A stretch of DNA of 64,000 nt from Ascaphus truei (taxonomy: Eukaryota; Chordata; Amphibia; Anura; Ascaphidae): contig CM071568.1 of the NCBI GenBank assembly GCA_036426205.1, positions 44,081,982 through 44,145,981 of the forward strand, written 5' to 3'. Positions within the stretch are counted from its first letter, which is position 1. Each line of letters begins with the position of its first letter. Made by a program: the position numbers and the translations under genes. The notes under the pieces were generated by a model. The model searched no databases, was not told where the DNA came from, and was given only the letters and a program-made list of their open reading frames with translations. Below are positions 12,159 through 24,200 of the stretch, one piece after another.

Positions 12159-12917
12159 ATGTCTTCTATTAAACTAATCTCGATTAAAGTAAAAGGCCTC
12201 AATTCAGTAAAAAAGAGGAAGCTAGTATTTCAGGACCTCAAAAAGTCAAAGGGAGACATTGTACTCATTCAAGAGACACACTTTAACACACAGACGCCGC
12301 CTAATACATTCAAAAGCGCATTCCCCCAGGCGTATTTTGCATCATCACCAAGCAAAAAAAGAGGAGTAGCCATCCTAATCAAGAATGGTGTCCCATTTGT
12401 CCTTGCCAAGTCTCTCTCGGACCCAGGCGGTCGATTCCTGGTAATCCAGGGCACCCTATGTGGAACTCCAATTACGCTTGTTAATGTACATGCCCCCAAT
12501 GATAATCAAATCCCCGTCCTAAGAAAGCTTCTTGAGTCATTAGAACAACAATCCCTATTCTCCCTGATTATTGGAGGGGATTTTAATATGGTAGCCTCAC
12601 ACGCGCAAGACAAATCCACAAACCCCGTCCCAACCCCCATACCATCTACGCCCACGTCCTATGCCTCCCAATCCCAAAAGAAAGCCAAAAAATTTAGAGA
12701 CATTATGGAGGAGTACTCTCTGGTCGACATCTGGAGGGCTCAGTACCAGGGTCAGAGGGACTACACCTTTTTCTCTACCCCTCATCAGTCCTACTCGAGG
12801 ATCGATTATTTTCTAGGTACTGGAAATGTCTTCCAGGCAGCCTCCCAGTCTAATATAGGCCCGATCACCTGGTCCGACCACGCACCGATCGAACTCACTC
12901 TCTCTGCCCTTTGTTAA
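12159..12917 (+). pseudogene. L1-type ORF2, endonuclease domain
   Basis: Open for 252 codons. Endonuclease/exonuclease/phosphatase fold signatures appear in order: SIKVKGLNS, IQETHF (catalytic Glu), NVHAPND, GGDFNMV, YSRIDYFL and WSDHAPI (catalytic Asp-His). This enzyme nicks target DNA to prime reverse transcription. The frame is lost just after the domain (about 12910), so ORF2 is no longer continuous. Confidence 0.85.
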
Positions 12918-15900
12918 AAACACCCAGTATAAATGGAAGCTGAATGATTCCCTACTTAACTGCCCTGTTACAGAGCTGGCAATAAGACAAAAACTATCAA
13001 TTTTTTTCCAAATTAACGCAGGCTCTGTCGCGGCCCCAGCTATGCTATGGGAGGTCCACAAAGTCTCCATTAGGGGAGATCTGATCTCAATTGCCTCTTA
13101 CAAAAAGAAAACAAAACTCAAGCTCCAAAAAGACCTCACAGACAACATCTCTCAGCTGGAACAGCAACACAAAACCACGGCGTCCAAAAAACGCTAAAAC
13201 AATTATCTCTAGACAGATCCGCCCTGAAACAAACCCAACTCGAAGAGGTAGAGAGAGCACTGAGGTGGTCCAAACAAAAATACTTTGACAAAGGCAATAA
13301 AGCAGATAAGCCCTTGGCCACAAAGCTCAGGGGCATACGAGTTAAATCCCAGATTGCCCGAATACAGACAAAAAAAGGTCATGTCTCATACATAGAAAAA
13401 GAGATAGCACGGGAATTTGCAGATTTTTACTCCGAGTTGTATAGCCTTCACCCCCCAGGTCGATATCCGGTTAGCCGCGAAACTATAATACAATACCTGG
13501 AGCAGTGTAAACTCCCCTCTCTATCGCTGGAGGAAGTGGAGAATCTGAACAAAAACATTACCCAGGAGGAATTATCCAAAGCTATCGGCTCTCTCAAGTT
13601 AGCCAAAACACCGGGCCCGGACGGTTTTTCGAACTCCTATTACAAGATGTTCGGACCGATCCTCTCCCCCTATCTATTAGACATGTACGACTCCTTCCTC
13701 CAAGGAGAGCCCATCCCCGCCACAATCACGGCGGCAAACCTGGCTATAATCCATAAGGAGGGTAGAGACCCACTTCAGTGTGGCAACTATAGGCCTATCT
13801 CCTTGTTAAATACCGATCTCAAAATCTACAGCAAGATCTTGGCAAACAGGCCATACCCAATCCTCCCTAGGCTCATACATGTAGATCAAGTAGTCTTCGT
13901 GTCCGGAAAACAGGCCTCCGACAACACCCGCAAAATTGTGGATATAATTGACCACGTGCATCTCACCGGATTCAAAGCAATGATTCCGAGCCTCGACGCA
14001 GAAAAAGCGTTCGACAGAATCAAGTGGTCTTTTTTAGACCAAACAATGCTGAGGTTTGGCTTCTGTGGCCCGTTTGTGGAGGGAGTGAGAGCCCTCTACC
14101 AAAATCCAACAGCGTATGTCAAACTTTCAGGCGGCTTCTCAGATCCAATAACAATCAGGAATGGGACCAAACAGGGCTGCCTGTTATCCCCATTACTATT
14201 CGCTTTAACAATAGAACCTCTGGCGGCCAAAATAAGATAAGAAAAAAGCATCAAGGGGATCCAAATTGCCGAAAAAGAATACAAAATTTCTCTATTCACT
14301 GATGATGTGATTCTGACCCTCGCTGACCCCCATACCTCCCTCCCTAACCTCCAGAGGCTTCTGACACAATTTGGATCAGTTTCTGACTACAAAGTAAATA
14401 TGGATAAGTCGGAAGCCCTAAACATATCCCTCCCTGCCCAGACGTGGAAACTCATACAGTCTAACTATAAATACAAGTGGAGTTCCACCTATATCAAATA
14501 TCTCGGGGTTAAAATCTCAAACTCTTATGACTCCCTATACCAGTATAATTACCCCCCATTATTCGACCAGATTAAAAAAGACTTGGAAACTTGGAAAAAA
14601 ACACCAAATTTCCTGGTTTGGGAGAATAGTCTCAGTAAAAATGAACGTTCTCCCAAGATTACTGTATAATTTCCAAACCCTCCCCATAGTGGTGCCGCAG
14701 GCGGCCCTGAAAAATATCCAATCCCTACTGCTCCAATTCATATGGAACGATAAGAGACGTAGGGTCCCAAGATCAGTGATGCTCTCCTCAAGAGCAAGAG
14801 GGGGGTGGGAGTCCCCGACATGGTCAAGTACTACCTCGCAGCGCAACTGAAGCAGGCTGTAGTTTGGAATTACGACCCGGCCTCGGCCTGTTGACTCGAA
14901 ATAGAGTCACATTATGCATACCCATATTCCCTCCAGGTGACAATGTGGTCCCCAGGAGGAAAAAGTGGAGGACCACAGAGGTTTGACCTCGGAGCAATGA
15001 GATGCACGTGGGACACTTGGATAAAAAGCAAAGGGAAGTACGGTCTGCTAGCTTCCACCTCTCAGCTCACTCCTATCTTTGGGAACCCAAGTTTCCCGCC
15101 AGGGCATTCCCAAAGACAATTCGACCAATTCAAGGGTCTCAACATTAGGATGGTTGCCGATCTGCTGCAGAAGGAAGAGATCCTAACATTTCAGGCCCTT
15201 AAAGGTAAACTCCAGACCCAAGACCTGCACCTATTTAAGTACCTGCAAATCAGACACTTCTTACCATCACTATCCCAAACTGCCAAATTCCCCTCGCTAA
15301 CTTGGTTTGAGTCTCTATGCATCACAAACACCTTCCAGAAGGGTCTAATTTCTGAGATATATATGGGGATGGTACCGACAACTGACCCACCGGCCCACCG
15401 TTATATGCAAAAATGTTCGGAGGACCTAAGCCTTCCAATAGACCTGGAAGACTGGGAGGATGTCTGGGAGCAGGCTGCCAAAACATCAATTTGCACAACA
15501 GTAAAAGAGAACATCTACAAAATTATATTTCAATGGCACACCGGACCTGTGCTGGAGGGGATGTGGTCAAAAGGGGGACATGGCCCACATTTGGTGGTCA
15601 TGTCCGGAGATTCAGAGGTATTGGACTATGGTCCAGACGCTTATTCACTCGACCACGGGGCTCTCCCTCACCCCTGGATCCGCTGACCATGGTGCTGAGC
15701 AAATCCATTGATGACCTCCCCCCACCACTATCAAAGCTGATTATGACCATGCTGACTGCGGCCAGATGTTCGATCGCGGCAGCCTGGAAACAGATCAAGG
15801 CCCCATCAAGAAACACAGTAATTAGAAGGATCAATGAGGTAATGTCCATGGAGAAGCTCACAGCCATGCTACAAAAAAAGATGCCACAGTTTTGGAACAC

Positions 15901-15934
15901 TTGGGACCCCTGGGACCCTTGGATTGAGAGATAA
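12918..15934 (+). pseudogene. L1-type ORF2, reverse transcriptase and C-terminal region, broken
   Basis: The main RT frame is 13314-14240: TPGPDGFSNSYY, NYRPISLLNTDLKIYSKILA, LDAEKAFDRIKW (motif A), TKQGCLLSPLLF. After a stop at 14238-14240 the active-site motif continues at about 14290 as FTDDVIL (motif C), and YLGVKIS follows near 14500. Further pieces are in 14527-14850, 14937-15686 and 15413-15934. Disruptions lie near 12917, 13195, 14240, 14650, 14850, 14893 and 15660. The pieces together cover a usual L1 ORF2; it is not functional as it stands. Confidence 0.8.
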
Positions 15935-16233
15935 AAATCAATAGCCCGAATTATTCGGGCCCCCAATGTGCCCAGTCCGCCGGGGATAGGAAGTCGGATG
16001 CCTATGGACGGACCCCACCCCCCCAATTCTACTTTCCCTCCCCGCCTGTTTGTTTCCCCTCCCCACCCCCTCTCCTCTCCACCTCCCCCTTTTCTTCCCT
16101 ACTATGGAAAAAGGGAAAATGTTATTGGTCGTTATCAAAATGCATTGTGATAAAATATCATGGGCTCATGACATTTCTGTATGTATACCTGATATGAACA
16201 TTTCCAATAAAAAAATTGATACCAAAAAAAAAA

Positions 16234-16245
16234 AAGTGTCGCAAC
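16234..16245 (+). repeat. 3' target-site duplication of L1-type LINE
   Basis: AAGTGTCGCAAC, one mismatch from 9217-9228, directly after the poly-A tail. Confidence 0.7.
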
Positions 16246-16379
16246 AAACAAATCTGTTGATATTTTTTGCATGGGCCGGTCGCGCATGGAAAGTCGGCGT
16301 GGGCTGCTCACATATGCGCTATTGGCATGGGCTGCGCAATCACCAACCATGCATGCGCGATCGGCAATCACCAGCAGTA

Positions 16380-16515
16380 GAGTCGTTGCCGCATGCGACC
16401 GATTTCAGCTATTTTGAAAAAAAAACGGGACTTTTACTACAATTTTGAGCCACCGGGACAAACAATAAAAAAACAGAATTGTCCCGGCTAAACCGGGACG
16501 TCTGGTCACCCTAAA
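16380..16515. repeat. Repeat ending CCGGGACGTCTGGTCACCCTA
   Basis: Inverted GTCCCGG/CCGGGAC pieces and a CTGGTCACCCTA end. Similar ends (CTGGTCACCTTA at about 60957-60968, AGGATAACCAGA at about 58180) occur elsewhere in the window, so this is a dispersed element end. Superfamily not determined. Confidence 0.4.
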
Positions 16516-16970
16516 TATATAGCCCACATGCTTAGAGTAGCTGTAAAGTCTCGTATCTCCACCAGGAACATGAATGCTGCATTCCTTCCAGCAGCAATAT
16601 GCCTATTTTCAGGGACTTCCCGCTCCCAGGGATACTTACTGGTAAGCACATAGTTTCAATCCTCCGTGGGGGAAATAAAATTGAGGTTTTACTCTACCGT
16701 GTCCCGTGGGCAACGTCACCCACCGTGGCTTCCTATTGGCCAGTGTGACGCAGGAGATTAAAGACTCGTGAATTAACGCCAGCACCTTTTACTGGAAAGA
16801 ATCTCCCTTTACTGAGGATAAGGCGTTTGAACGCCGGACACCCCATGGTCCTCATCCAGTAATTAAAAAAGGGGGGCTAGCAAGAAGAGATTTAAATCTT
16901 TGTTTTATGTGTCTTTAAGTGGTTGACCGTTCATGAAGTGCTGAGTGTTTCCATACTCTTTGCTGCATAA
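16516..16970. other. Non-coding, probably MITE-derived
   Basis: Contains CTTCCTATTGGCC and GGGATACTTACT words shared with the TA-target element at 34128-34522, and an internal hairpin GGCGTT-TG-AACGCC (about 16822-16835). No coding content. Confidence 0.35.
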
Positions 16971-17196
16971 GGGCTCGTCCATGCTGCCGAAGACCACGCG
17001 GAGGTGTGGCATTGATCGCGCCCATAGACCGCGTGGGCGACAGCGGGAGGGGGCGTGCCTTGCGCGAGGAATCAGTTGGAACTGATTTTTCGGTTTCACA
17101 GACACGCCCCCCTGTCCTGAAAACGCACCCGCTTTGCGCGGGTGACGTCAGGGACGCGCACGCCTCCACACGGGCGAAGGCTGTATGGACGCAGCC
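16971..17196. mobile_element. PIF/Harbinger-like MITE (226 bp)
   Basis: Ends GGGCTCGTCCATGCTG and CTGTATGGACGCAGCC are inverted repeats, and TAA flanks both sides (16968-16970, 17197-17199). A three-base TWA duplication and GC-rich, CpG-rich interior match the other PIF-like elements here. Short GC-rich open frames inside are not genes. Confidence 0.75.
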
Positions 17197-17799
17197 TAAC
17201 AGAGATGAAATGACATTGTTTTGAACCAGAGCTGCTTAGCAATATGACAGCACCACAATGTTCAAGTGACCCATTGTGCCACCCAGCAGTTTCAGGCATG
17301 AGTTTAAAAAAAAGGCACATTTCAATGCAGCTTTGAAATCCAATAGGGATATAAAAAAGCATCCTCGGGAACCTTGCTGCGCTTCCAAAGCAAAATCCTT
17401 GGAGCTGGCTGTATATGAATTGTCAATAACTGCTGTATAACATTAGTGCAGGAGGTTATTCATTTAAGGAGAGAGATTTATTTCCCTTTCAATTTGCATC
17501 CCCCCTTAGAGTTTTTTCTTATATCACGAAGACGCATGGTGATAACATATGATTAAATTTCATGCGCTTTCATGCTGATTACATTATCAAACAGATAAAC
17601 TGTACATGGTGTAACACGGGTTTCTTTTTTCAGTTCTTGAAGTAGCACAATGCAATGCTCCACTGCTGAAAAGCCGCGGCTTTCATTTCTTTGTAATTGT
17701 TTATTCACTGTGCATACGTTTTGTTACGTCAGAAAAATGTCACGGAATGGTGACTGGCTCTGGGAAAAATACCTGGTCATGTGTTAATAGAAGCTAACC

Positions 17800-18010
17800 C
17801 AGGGGGGCTCAACTCCAGTCCTCAAGCCCCCCAACAGGTCAGGTTTTCTGGATATCGCTGCTTCAGTACAGGTGGCTCAATCAGTCCCTGCTTCAGTACA
17901 GGTGGCTCAATCAGTCCCTGCTTCAGGACAGGTGCCTCCATCAGGTGAGCCACCTATGCTGAAGCTGGGATATCCTGAAAACCTGACCTGTTTGGTGGGC
18001 TTGAGGACTG
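17800..18010. mobile_element. hAT-like foldback element, copy 1 (right end lost)
   Basis: Begins CAGGGGGGCTCAACTCCAG and folds back on itself (CTGCTTCAGTACAGGTGGCTC against GAGCCACCTATGCTGAAG). The unit CAGTACAGGTGGCTCAATC is duplicated inside. The right inverted end is missing after TTGAGGACTG. Same family as 29380, 40388 and 43992. Confidence 0.75.
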
Positions 18011-18520
18011 ACCTTACCTACAGTGTGAATGAAAACAATAATATAGGGCCTTACTACATGGAAGTATACCATGACAATAATACAAATAATACACATTTTG
18101 CAGTACCTGGAGGTGAGAATTACAGGGCCTGAGAGATTAATGATAGTCTGCATAGCTAGGCGCTATTAAGGCAGTTAAGAATATACTAATGGGAAAATGG
18201 AAAGGACTAGGGTATATACAAGAGATGTCCATGGGTACAGAGCTGTGTAGAATGTAATAGTTAAAGGTTAGGGAATAAATACAGAGATGTCATTAACATT
18301 CCCATCCAATGATGGGTCCATTTACTCCCAAAAATCAATCTGTCCTCATAATTGCAAAAAGACGCAGCACTCTACAGAATTGGTTTTGATCCTACCAGAC
18401 GAATGAATGAACTTTTTATCGTGAATGGCTAGAAACAGTATTATATACACAAATGTATTTCCTGGAATACTGCAGTTAGTGTCTGAATCTTTATTTAGAA
18501 TTATAGGCTAAAGCTGGTAA

Positions 18521-18605
18521 ATTCCGGGCATTATTGAAATCCCTGCTCTCTGATTGGTTAAAATTCCGGGCATTATCCAATCAATAATGGCCCGGAATTT
18601 TTGGC
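18521..18605. repeat. Short inverted repeat
   Basis: AAATTCCGGGCATTATTGA is repeated inverted as TCAATAATGGCCCGGAATTT. A second inverted pair with GCATTA words lies at about 19690-19760, on the other side of the minisatellite; the two may be the ends of one old element. Confidence 0.5.
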
Positions 18606-18729
18606 AGCTTGCCAAGTTTTTCAGCCAATCAGCTTTCGGGTTTCATTCACAAAGAGTGAAAATTGCACTGACACCTCCACCCACCCTGTCTGCAGAGAGC
18701 TCCGCACAGGAGAGTGAAAGGAAAGGCTT

Positions 18730-19506
18730 GTGTGTCTGTTGAGTGTGTTTTGTGGGTGTAAAGGGGGCAGCAGAGTGTTTTATTTGTGTGTGTCTTCTGT
18801 TGATGTGTGTTTGGTGGGTGTAGAGGAGGCAGCAGAGTCTTGTTGGTGTGTTTCTGCTGTGTGTTTCTTGTAGAGGGGGAGCTGCAGTGTGTGTGGCTTC
18901 AGTGTGTGTTTTGTGGGTGGAGGAGGGGTTGGAGTGTTTTGTTGGTGTGTGTCTGCAGTGTGTGTTTTGTTGGTGTGTGTCTGCAGTGTGTGGGTTTACA
19001 GGGGGCTGCAGTGGGTGTAGAGGGGGGGGCTGCTGGTGTGTGTTTTGTGGATGTAGAGGTGGCATTGTCTGTTTTGTTGATTTCTGTGTCTCTGCCTCGT
19101 GTGTTTTGTAGCTGCAGAGAGGGGGCTGCAGTGTGTGTTTTGTGGGTGGAGGAGGGGTGCAGAGTGTTTTTTTTGTGTGTGTGTCTGCAGTGTGTGGGTT
19201 TACATGGGGGCTGCAGTGGGTATAGAGGGGGGCTGCCGGGGTGTGTTTTATGGATGTAGAGGGGGCAGTAGTCTGTTTTGTTAGTGTGTGTGTGTGTGTC
19301 TGCAGTATGTTTTGTAGGTGTAGAGGGGGGGCTGGTGTGTGTTTTGTGAGTGTAGAGGGTGGAGGAGGGCTGCAGTGTGTTTTGTGGGTGTAGAGGAGGG
19401 GGGCTGCACAGTGTGTAGGGGGGACTGCAGAGTGTGTGTTTGTGTATATGGGGGGGTTGCAGAGTGTGTGTTTGTGTGTTTGTGTGTTTGTGTGTATAGA
19501 GGGGGC

Positions 19507-19545
<39 letters not shown>
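18730..19545 (+). repeat. G/T-rich minisatellite with (GT)n end
   Basis: Imperfect tandem units built from TGTTTTGTGGGTGTAGAG, GGGGGCTGCAG and GTGTGTGTCTGCAGTGTG, roughly 30-60 bases each, ending in a pure (GT)n run at about 19511-19540. Strand asymmetry is strong: G/T on plus, C/A on minus. Cys/Val/Gly-rich open frames (18807-19259, 19339-19575) are by-products of the repeat. Confidence 0.85.
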
Positions 19546-19546
<1 letters not shown>

Positions 19547-20261
19547 ACAATTTACTTTTAATAAACTTGCAGTAAAAGCATAAGAATGTAGACAATCATG
19601 CTGTTAAAAATCAATATGACTACAAAAAATTATCTTTTTTATGAAAAATTAAAAGAAATTAATAAAAATAAGCCTACATTTAGCCTATAATAGTAATAAT
19701 CCCCTCAGAACAGGGCATTACTGGCCATTAATGCCATGTTCTTCAGGGATTATTACTTAAGTATAACATACTCTTCATAGTTGCACCGTAGGGAAACTAA
19801 GCCCAGGGTATATCTCGGTATGCAGTGCATATCCTATACTTTTCCATGCTCCATAAAGAGCAGCTCGAGGTGAGCCACTGGTCGGAGGTCACATGGTAGC
19901 TGTCAGGACAGTCTTTTTCTTGGTGGGGGGATGTGAGACCTACCACTGAGCTCTGTTGCATCCTCTTGAGCCCTCTTTAGAACTGTATGTGAATACTGTT
20001 AGTGACAGCTGTTGCCTGTGAATTGGCCCCCAGGTATTTTCCTTTGATGACATTTGGAGTAGATTGGATTCTAGCCATGCCTGTAACCTCAGTACAGATG
20101 AGTCATAAGTCATAATAGGTATGGTAGTTAGTCAGTGGAGTAAGGAGGAGAGTAAGGAACTCTGCAGAGGTATGGAAGTTCAGGAGCATTTTTCTCTTTT
20201 TGTCAACAACTTGGCGACTACTTAATTTTGTCTACACAGGTCATACATGTACATATGTATA

Positions 20262-20475
20262 ATTGTATTTATATAACGCCAACAATGCACGCAGCGCATA
20301 ATAAATTACAATACAGGGTAAATCAATTAGAAACAAAATATAAATAAGTCCAGCAGGTAAATGACAACAAGGCGAAAGGAGACCCTGCCCCAAAGAGCGT
20401 ATCAATCTGATATCACGGCACTGGGAACACTGCTTCTCACTTTTCCTCAAACAGTTAATCTGTTCATGGTAATAA
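20262..20475 (-). repeat. SINE/LINE 3'-end-like repeat
   Basis: Reads on plus as TTTATATAACGCCAACAATG...GCGCATAATAAATTACAATA...GAGACCCTGCCCCAAAGAGC. The reverse carries the 'GCGCTT..CTTTGGGGCAGGGTCTCC' style of common amphibian SINE-like tails, related in style to 33600-33843 and 61400-61690. Confidence 0.45.
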
Positions 20476-20599
20476 TGGTAATTCCAACTATCCATATACT
20501 ATGTGATGTTACGACAGATTCACCAGAGGGTGTTATGTAATCTAATGCTTGCCTTGATTCCTACAAATAGCAAAAATGTATAGTGTGAACCAACATGAC

Positions 20600-20980
20600 C
20601 TACAGTACATCTGTGAAGCCCATTTGTAAATCTCCTTGTACGAGCACACATTTCCATAGATAATCCAGGTACAAGTATTCTGTACTTACAGAACCTTCCA
20701 ATTCAGAATCATACTTTTCAAGACCCGCCTCCTGTTTAACTTTAAAAGACGGGGGTTGATTAGCAGCCTTCCCTTCCTGAGGGTGTTTTTGGCAGATGTC
20801 AATTGCATATTGGGGACTGCCCCGGGCCTGTACCAATAAGAGGGAATCGGGTGCAACTAGGGATTTGAGCAAGGTTATGATTTTGCTATACTGAGCTGAG
20901 CATGTGCAAGTATTAGCCAGAGACAAATAAGGTTGTATATTGTAATTATTAGATGGGGCACTGAGTGCACATTTAGTCAA
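20600..20980 (-). other. Antisense open frame with splice-like borders, unclassified
   Basis: A 126-codon frame on the minus strand with protein-like composition (SAQYSKIITLLKSLVAPDS, then QYAIDICQKHPQEGKAANQP). Near its end the minus strand reads GGTTCTGTAAGTAC, a good splice-donor consensus. Upstream, TGCACTCAG could serve as acceptor. I do not recognise the protein. It may be an exon of an antisense transcript, a retroelement gag fragment, or chance. Confidence 0.25.
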
Positions 20981-21190
20981 AGATCAGAGCTTAGGAAGGG
21001 CTGGACGTTGTAGTTCAGGGAGGTGTTTATCAGCATGGGAAGGAGTGAAGGAACATTAGAGACGGAGGTGTTTAAAGATAGTAAAGTAGTAAAGATGTCT
21101 CCTGATTTGCATTTGTGTTTTAATACTGTGTAAAGGTATGAATTCAGCAGGATTCTTAGTTTGTAAGCAGGATCCTCCTGATCTATTAAT

Positions 21191-23606
21191 GTTTTTTTAT
21201 TTATTTATAAAAATATTTTACCAGGAAGTAATACATTGCGAGTTACCTCTCGTTTTCAAGTATGTCCTGGGCACAGAGTAAAACAAAATAATACATGGTT
21301 ACAAATACAGTTACATAAATGAACAAGGTATACATTATATACAAGACATTGCATGCATAGTTAAAGAAAATATATATTATGAGCGTATGAAACAGTTACA
21401 GACCAGATTAAAGTGTGAGACAGCCTTAGATTTGAAAGAATTTAAGCTGGTGGTGGATATGAGAGTCTCTGGTAGGTTGTTCCAGTTTTGGGGTGCACAG
21501 AAGGAGAAGGAGGAACGTCCGGATACTTTGTTGAGTCTTGGGACCATGAAGTCTTTTGGAGTCTGATCTCAGGTGATAGGTACTGCATGTGGTAGGGGTG
21601 AGGAGCTTGTTCAGGTAGCTGGGTAGCTTGCCCAGAAAGTATTTGAGGTTGAGACAGGAAAGGTGAACTTTGCGCCTAGACTCTAGTGATGACCAATCTA
21701 GTTCTTTGAGCATTTCGCAGTGATGTGTGTTGTAGTTGCATTGGAGAACAAAACGACAAATTGAATTGTAGAGGGTGTCAAGTTTGCTAAGGTGGGTTTG
21801 ACGAGCCGAGCCATATACTATGTCTCCATAGTCAATAATTGGCATTAGCATCTGCTGTGCAATACGCTTTCTGACCAGGAGACTTAGGGAGGATTTGTTC
21901 CTGTAAAGTACCCCTAGTTTGGCATAGGTCTTGGTTGTCAGGGTATCAATGTGCATCCCGAATGTTAAGTGGGAGTCAAACGATAAGCCCAGGTATTTAA
22001 AACTAGTGACAGGTGTTAGGGTGGTTTTAGCGTTGGTTCTAATCAGGAGCTCAGTCACTGGAAGCTTTACAAATTTAGTCTTGGTCCCAAATACCATTGT
22101 TACAGTCTTGTCAGTGTTTAAAAACAGTTTGTTTTGGGAAATCCAGTTTTCGAGTCTCAAAAAGTCAGACTGAAGTATGTGTTGAAGGTCAGAGAGGCTA
22201 TGGCTGTGTGCATACAGGATTGTGTCATCTGCATACATGTGTATTGAGGCTTCCTTACAAGCTGTGGGAAGATCATTAATGAACACTGAGAAGAGTAGGG
22301 GCCCCAGAACAGAGCCTTGCGGGACACCACAGGTGATATCCAGGGGGTTGGAGTTAGAGCCTGAGATGGACACATGTTGGGATCTTCCTGATAGGTAGGA
22401 CTGAAACCAGTTTAAAGCATGTTTCCCTATTCCAGAGCTCTGGAGTTTGTTAAGCAGGATAACATGATCAACTGTGTCAAAAGCCTTTGCAAAATCTAGG
22501 AATACTGCACCAGTGAGTTGTCCCCGTTCCATTCCACACTGGATTTCATTGCAAACTTTTAGCAGGGTAGTTACGGTGGAGTGTTTGGGACGAAACCCAG
22601 ACTGGAATTGGCTAGGGAAATTTGTCTTGGTGTAGAAATCGCTTAATTGGGAGTGGACACATTTTTCCATAACTTTGGATAGAATTGGGAGAAGTGAGAT
22701 TGGCCTGTAGTTTGAGACAGTGTTTTTGTCCCCACTTTTGAAGATTGGGACAACTCTGGCAGTTTTCCAGGTCTTAGGGATATGGCCTGCAGACAGGATA
22801 GAGTTGACTATGGACGCAATTGGTTTGGCAATGGCTGGGGCACCAAGTCGTAGGAACCTAGATTGTAGTAAGTCGGGTCCACATTGGCTGCTTAGTTTTA
22901 GTTTGAGGAGCGCTTGTGTAATCTCCTCTTCAGATACTGGGCTAAATTGAAAATTGTGGGCAGTGTTGGGAGGGGGTGGGACTGTAGGGATACTCCCAGG
23001 ATGAGATTCATGTTTGGGGTTTGTGCTGCGTTTCGCTAATAAGTTAGTGGCACACCCCACAAAGTAATCATTGAATGCATTTGCAATGTCAGTGGGGTTT
23101 GTCAGAGTAATATCCCCCTTAGTGATATTACTTGGTTGTTGATGGTTAGGAGCCTGGAATATATTGTTGATAACCTTCCAGAAGTTAGCTGGGTTTGATG
23201 TATTTTGGTGGAGATTGTCAGAGTAATATTGTGCTTTTGCATACCTTGTTTGCCTTGTGCACACGTTCCGCAGGCATCTGTAGTGATTGAGATCCTTGGT
23301 AGTGCCAGTTACTTTGTAGCTTTCCCACAAGGCATCCCTGAACTGGTAGAGTGCTATAAGGTCAGGTGTAACCCATGGAAGGTGGGCCCCCCGTACCCTT
23401 ATTTTGCGTAGTGGAGCATGGGTATCGCAGAGTTTTAAGAACTCGGATTGGAAATAGTCGAGCGCAGAATCAGGATCGGGAATTAAATCGATTCTGTGCC
23501 ATGAGCAGTTGGTAAGGTCATCCAGAAACTGTTGTGGGTTAAAGTTTTTAAATGTTCTAGTGAGGAGAACTTTAGGGCTTGAATGGGGCGGTTTGTAGTT
23601 TGTATG
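21191..23606 (-). mobile_element. L2/CR1-group LINE copy 2, nearly open
   Basis: Best preserved copy. The minus-strand frame is open from about 23606 to 21426 (about 727 codons; the stretch 23330-21426 alone is 634). It includes a linker region, then RT motifs: PKTWKTARVVPIFKSGDKN, FLDFAKAFDTVDH (motif A Asp), GVPQGSVLGPLLFS, MYADDTILYA (catalytic YADD), TSFKYLGLSFDSHL and the C-terminal LKELDWSSLESRRK. Compared with copy 1 it lacks two bases near 21553, which shifts the last ~45 codons. No endonuclease domain is present, so it is 5'-truncated. The 3' UTR ends at 21191 with (TATTTAT)-type tail on plus. Confidence 0.88.
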
Positions 23607-24200
23607 TCATCCTCTTGTGAAGTGAACCTTTAAAAAAAAATTTTTTTTTTACTGTTTTTCCCAATTATACTGAACTGAAGTACATCATAAAGAAAGTTAT
23701 ATGAAAACATTATAATGCTAATATTAAAACTATTAATAGTCTTTAATCTTTCTAGTGGTTGTGGTCATTTATTAGATGAATAATACAATGTAGATCCCTG
23801 TTGCTACTTTTGTACAAAATAAATAAATCTATGTTTAGAAAGCCAAATACAACGGTCTACCCGAATTGTAGGTCAAAGTTCGAGTAGCCGTATTGTTACT
23901 GGAGAAGAACAGATTTGTTGTGGGGTTTGTTACATTGTGGCAGACCAACATTCGAGTTCTTCCTGGATGAAATTACCGATGTGGGAAGACTCACTGTCCC
24001 CGGCGCCGCGGACGAACAAGCACAAGTCTGTGGCACCCAAGGACAGTGTCTGTCGCGATGGAGCTGCACGGGGTCCATGCTTGTGAATTGGATCCCTTTG
24101 GTGCTGTGAGCACCACGTCACCGCATCTGGCAGTGGCACCAGAGACATTAAGGCCTGCTACATCTGTGTAGTGTACAGAACTTTCAAAACCTCATACTGT

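Larger units (their letters stand above)
9229..16233 (+). mobile_element. L1/Tx1-type LINE, full length but decayed
   Basis: About 7.0 kb, from GAGAACTTCCGGTGACGTCA to a 3' end with AATAAAAAAATTGATACC and a poly-A run. It carries an RNA-binding ORF1, a 1.8-kb proline-coding spacer, and an ORF2 with apurinic-type endonuclease and reverse transcriptase. A 12-base target duplication flanks it. Frameshifts and stops break both ORFs, so this copy cannot move by itself. It is in the same direction as ncald, inside intron 1. Confidence 0.85.

Noticed and set aside
18807..19259. Cysteine-rich secreted protein
   Set aside because: Frame is created by the G/T-rich minisatellite; several overlapping frames show the same Cys/Val/Gly repeats.
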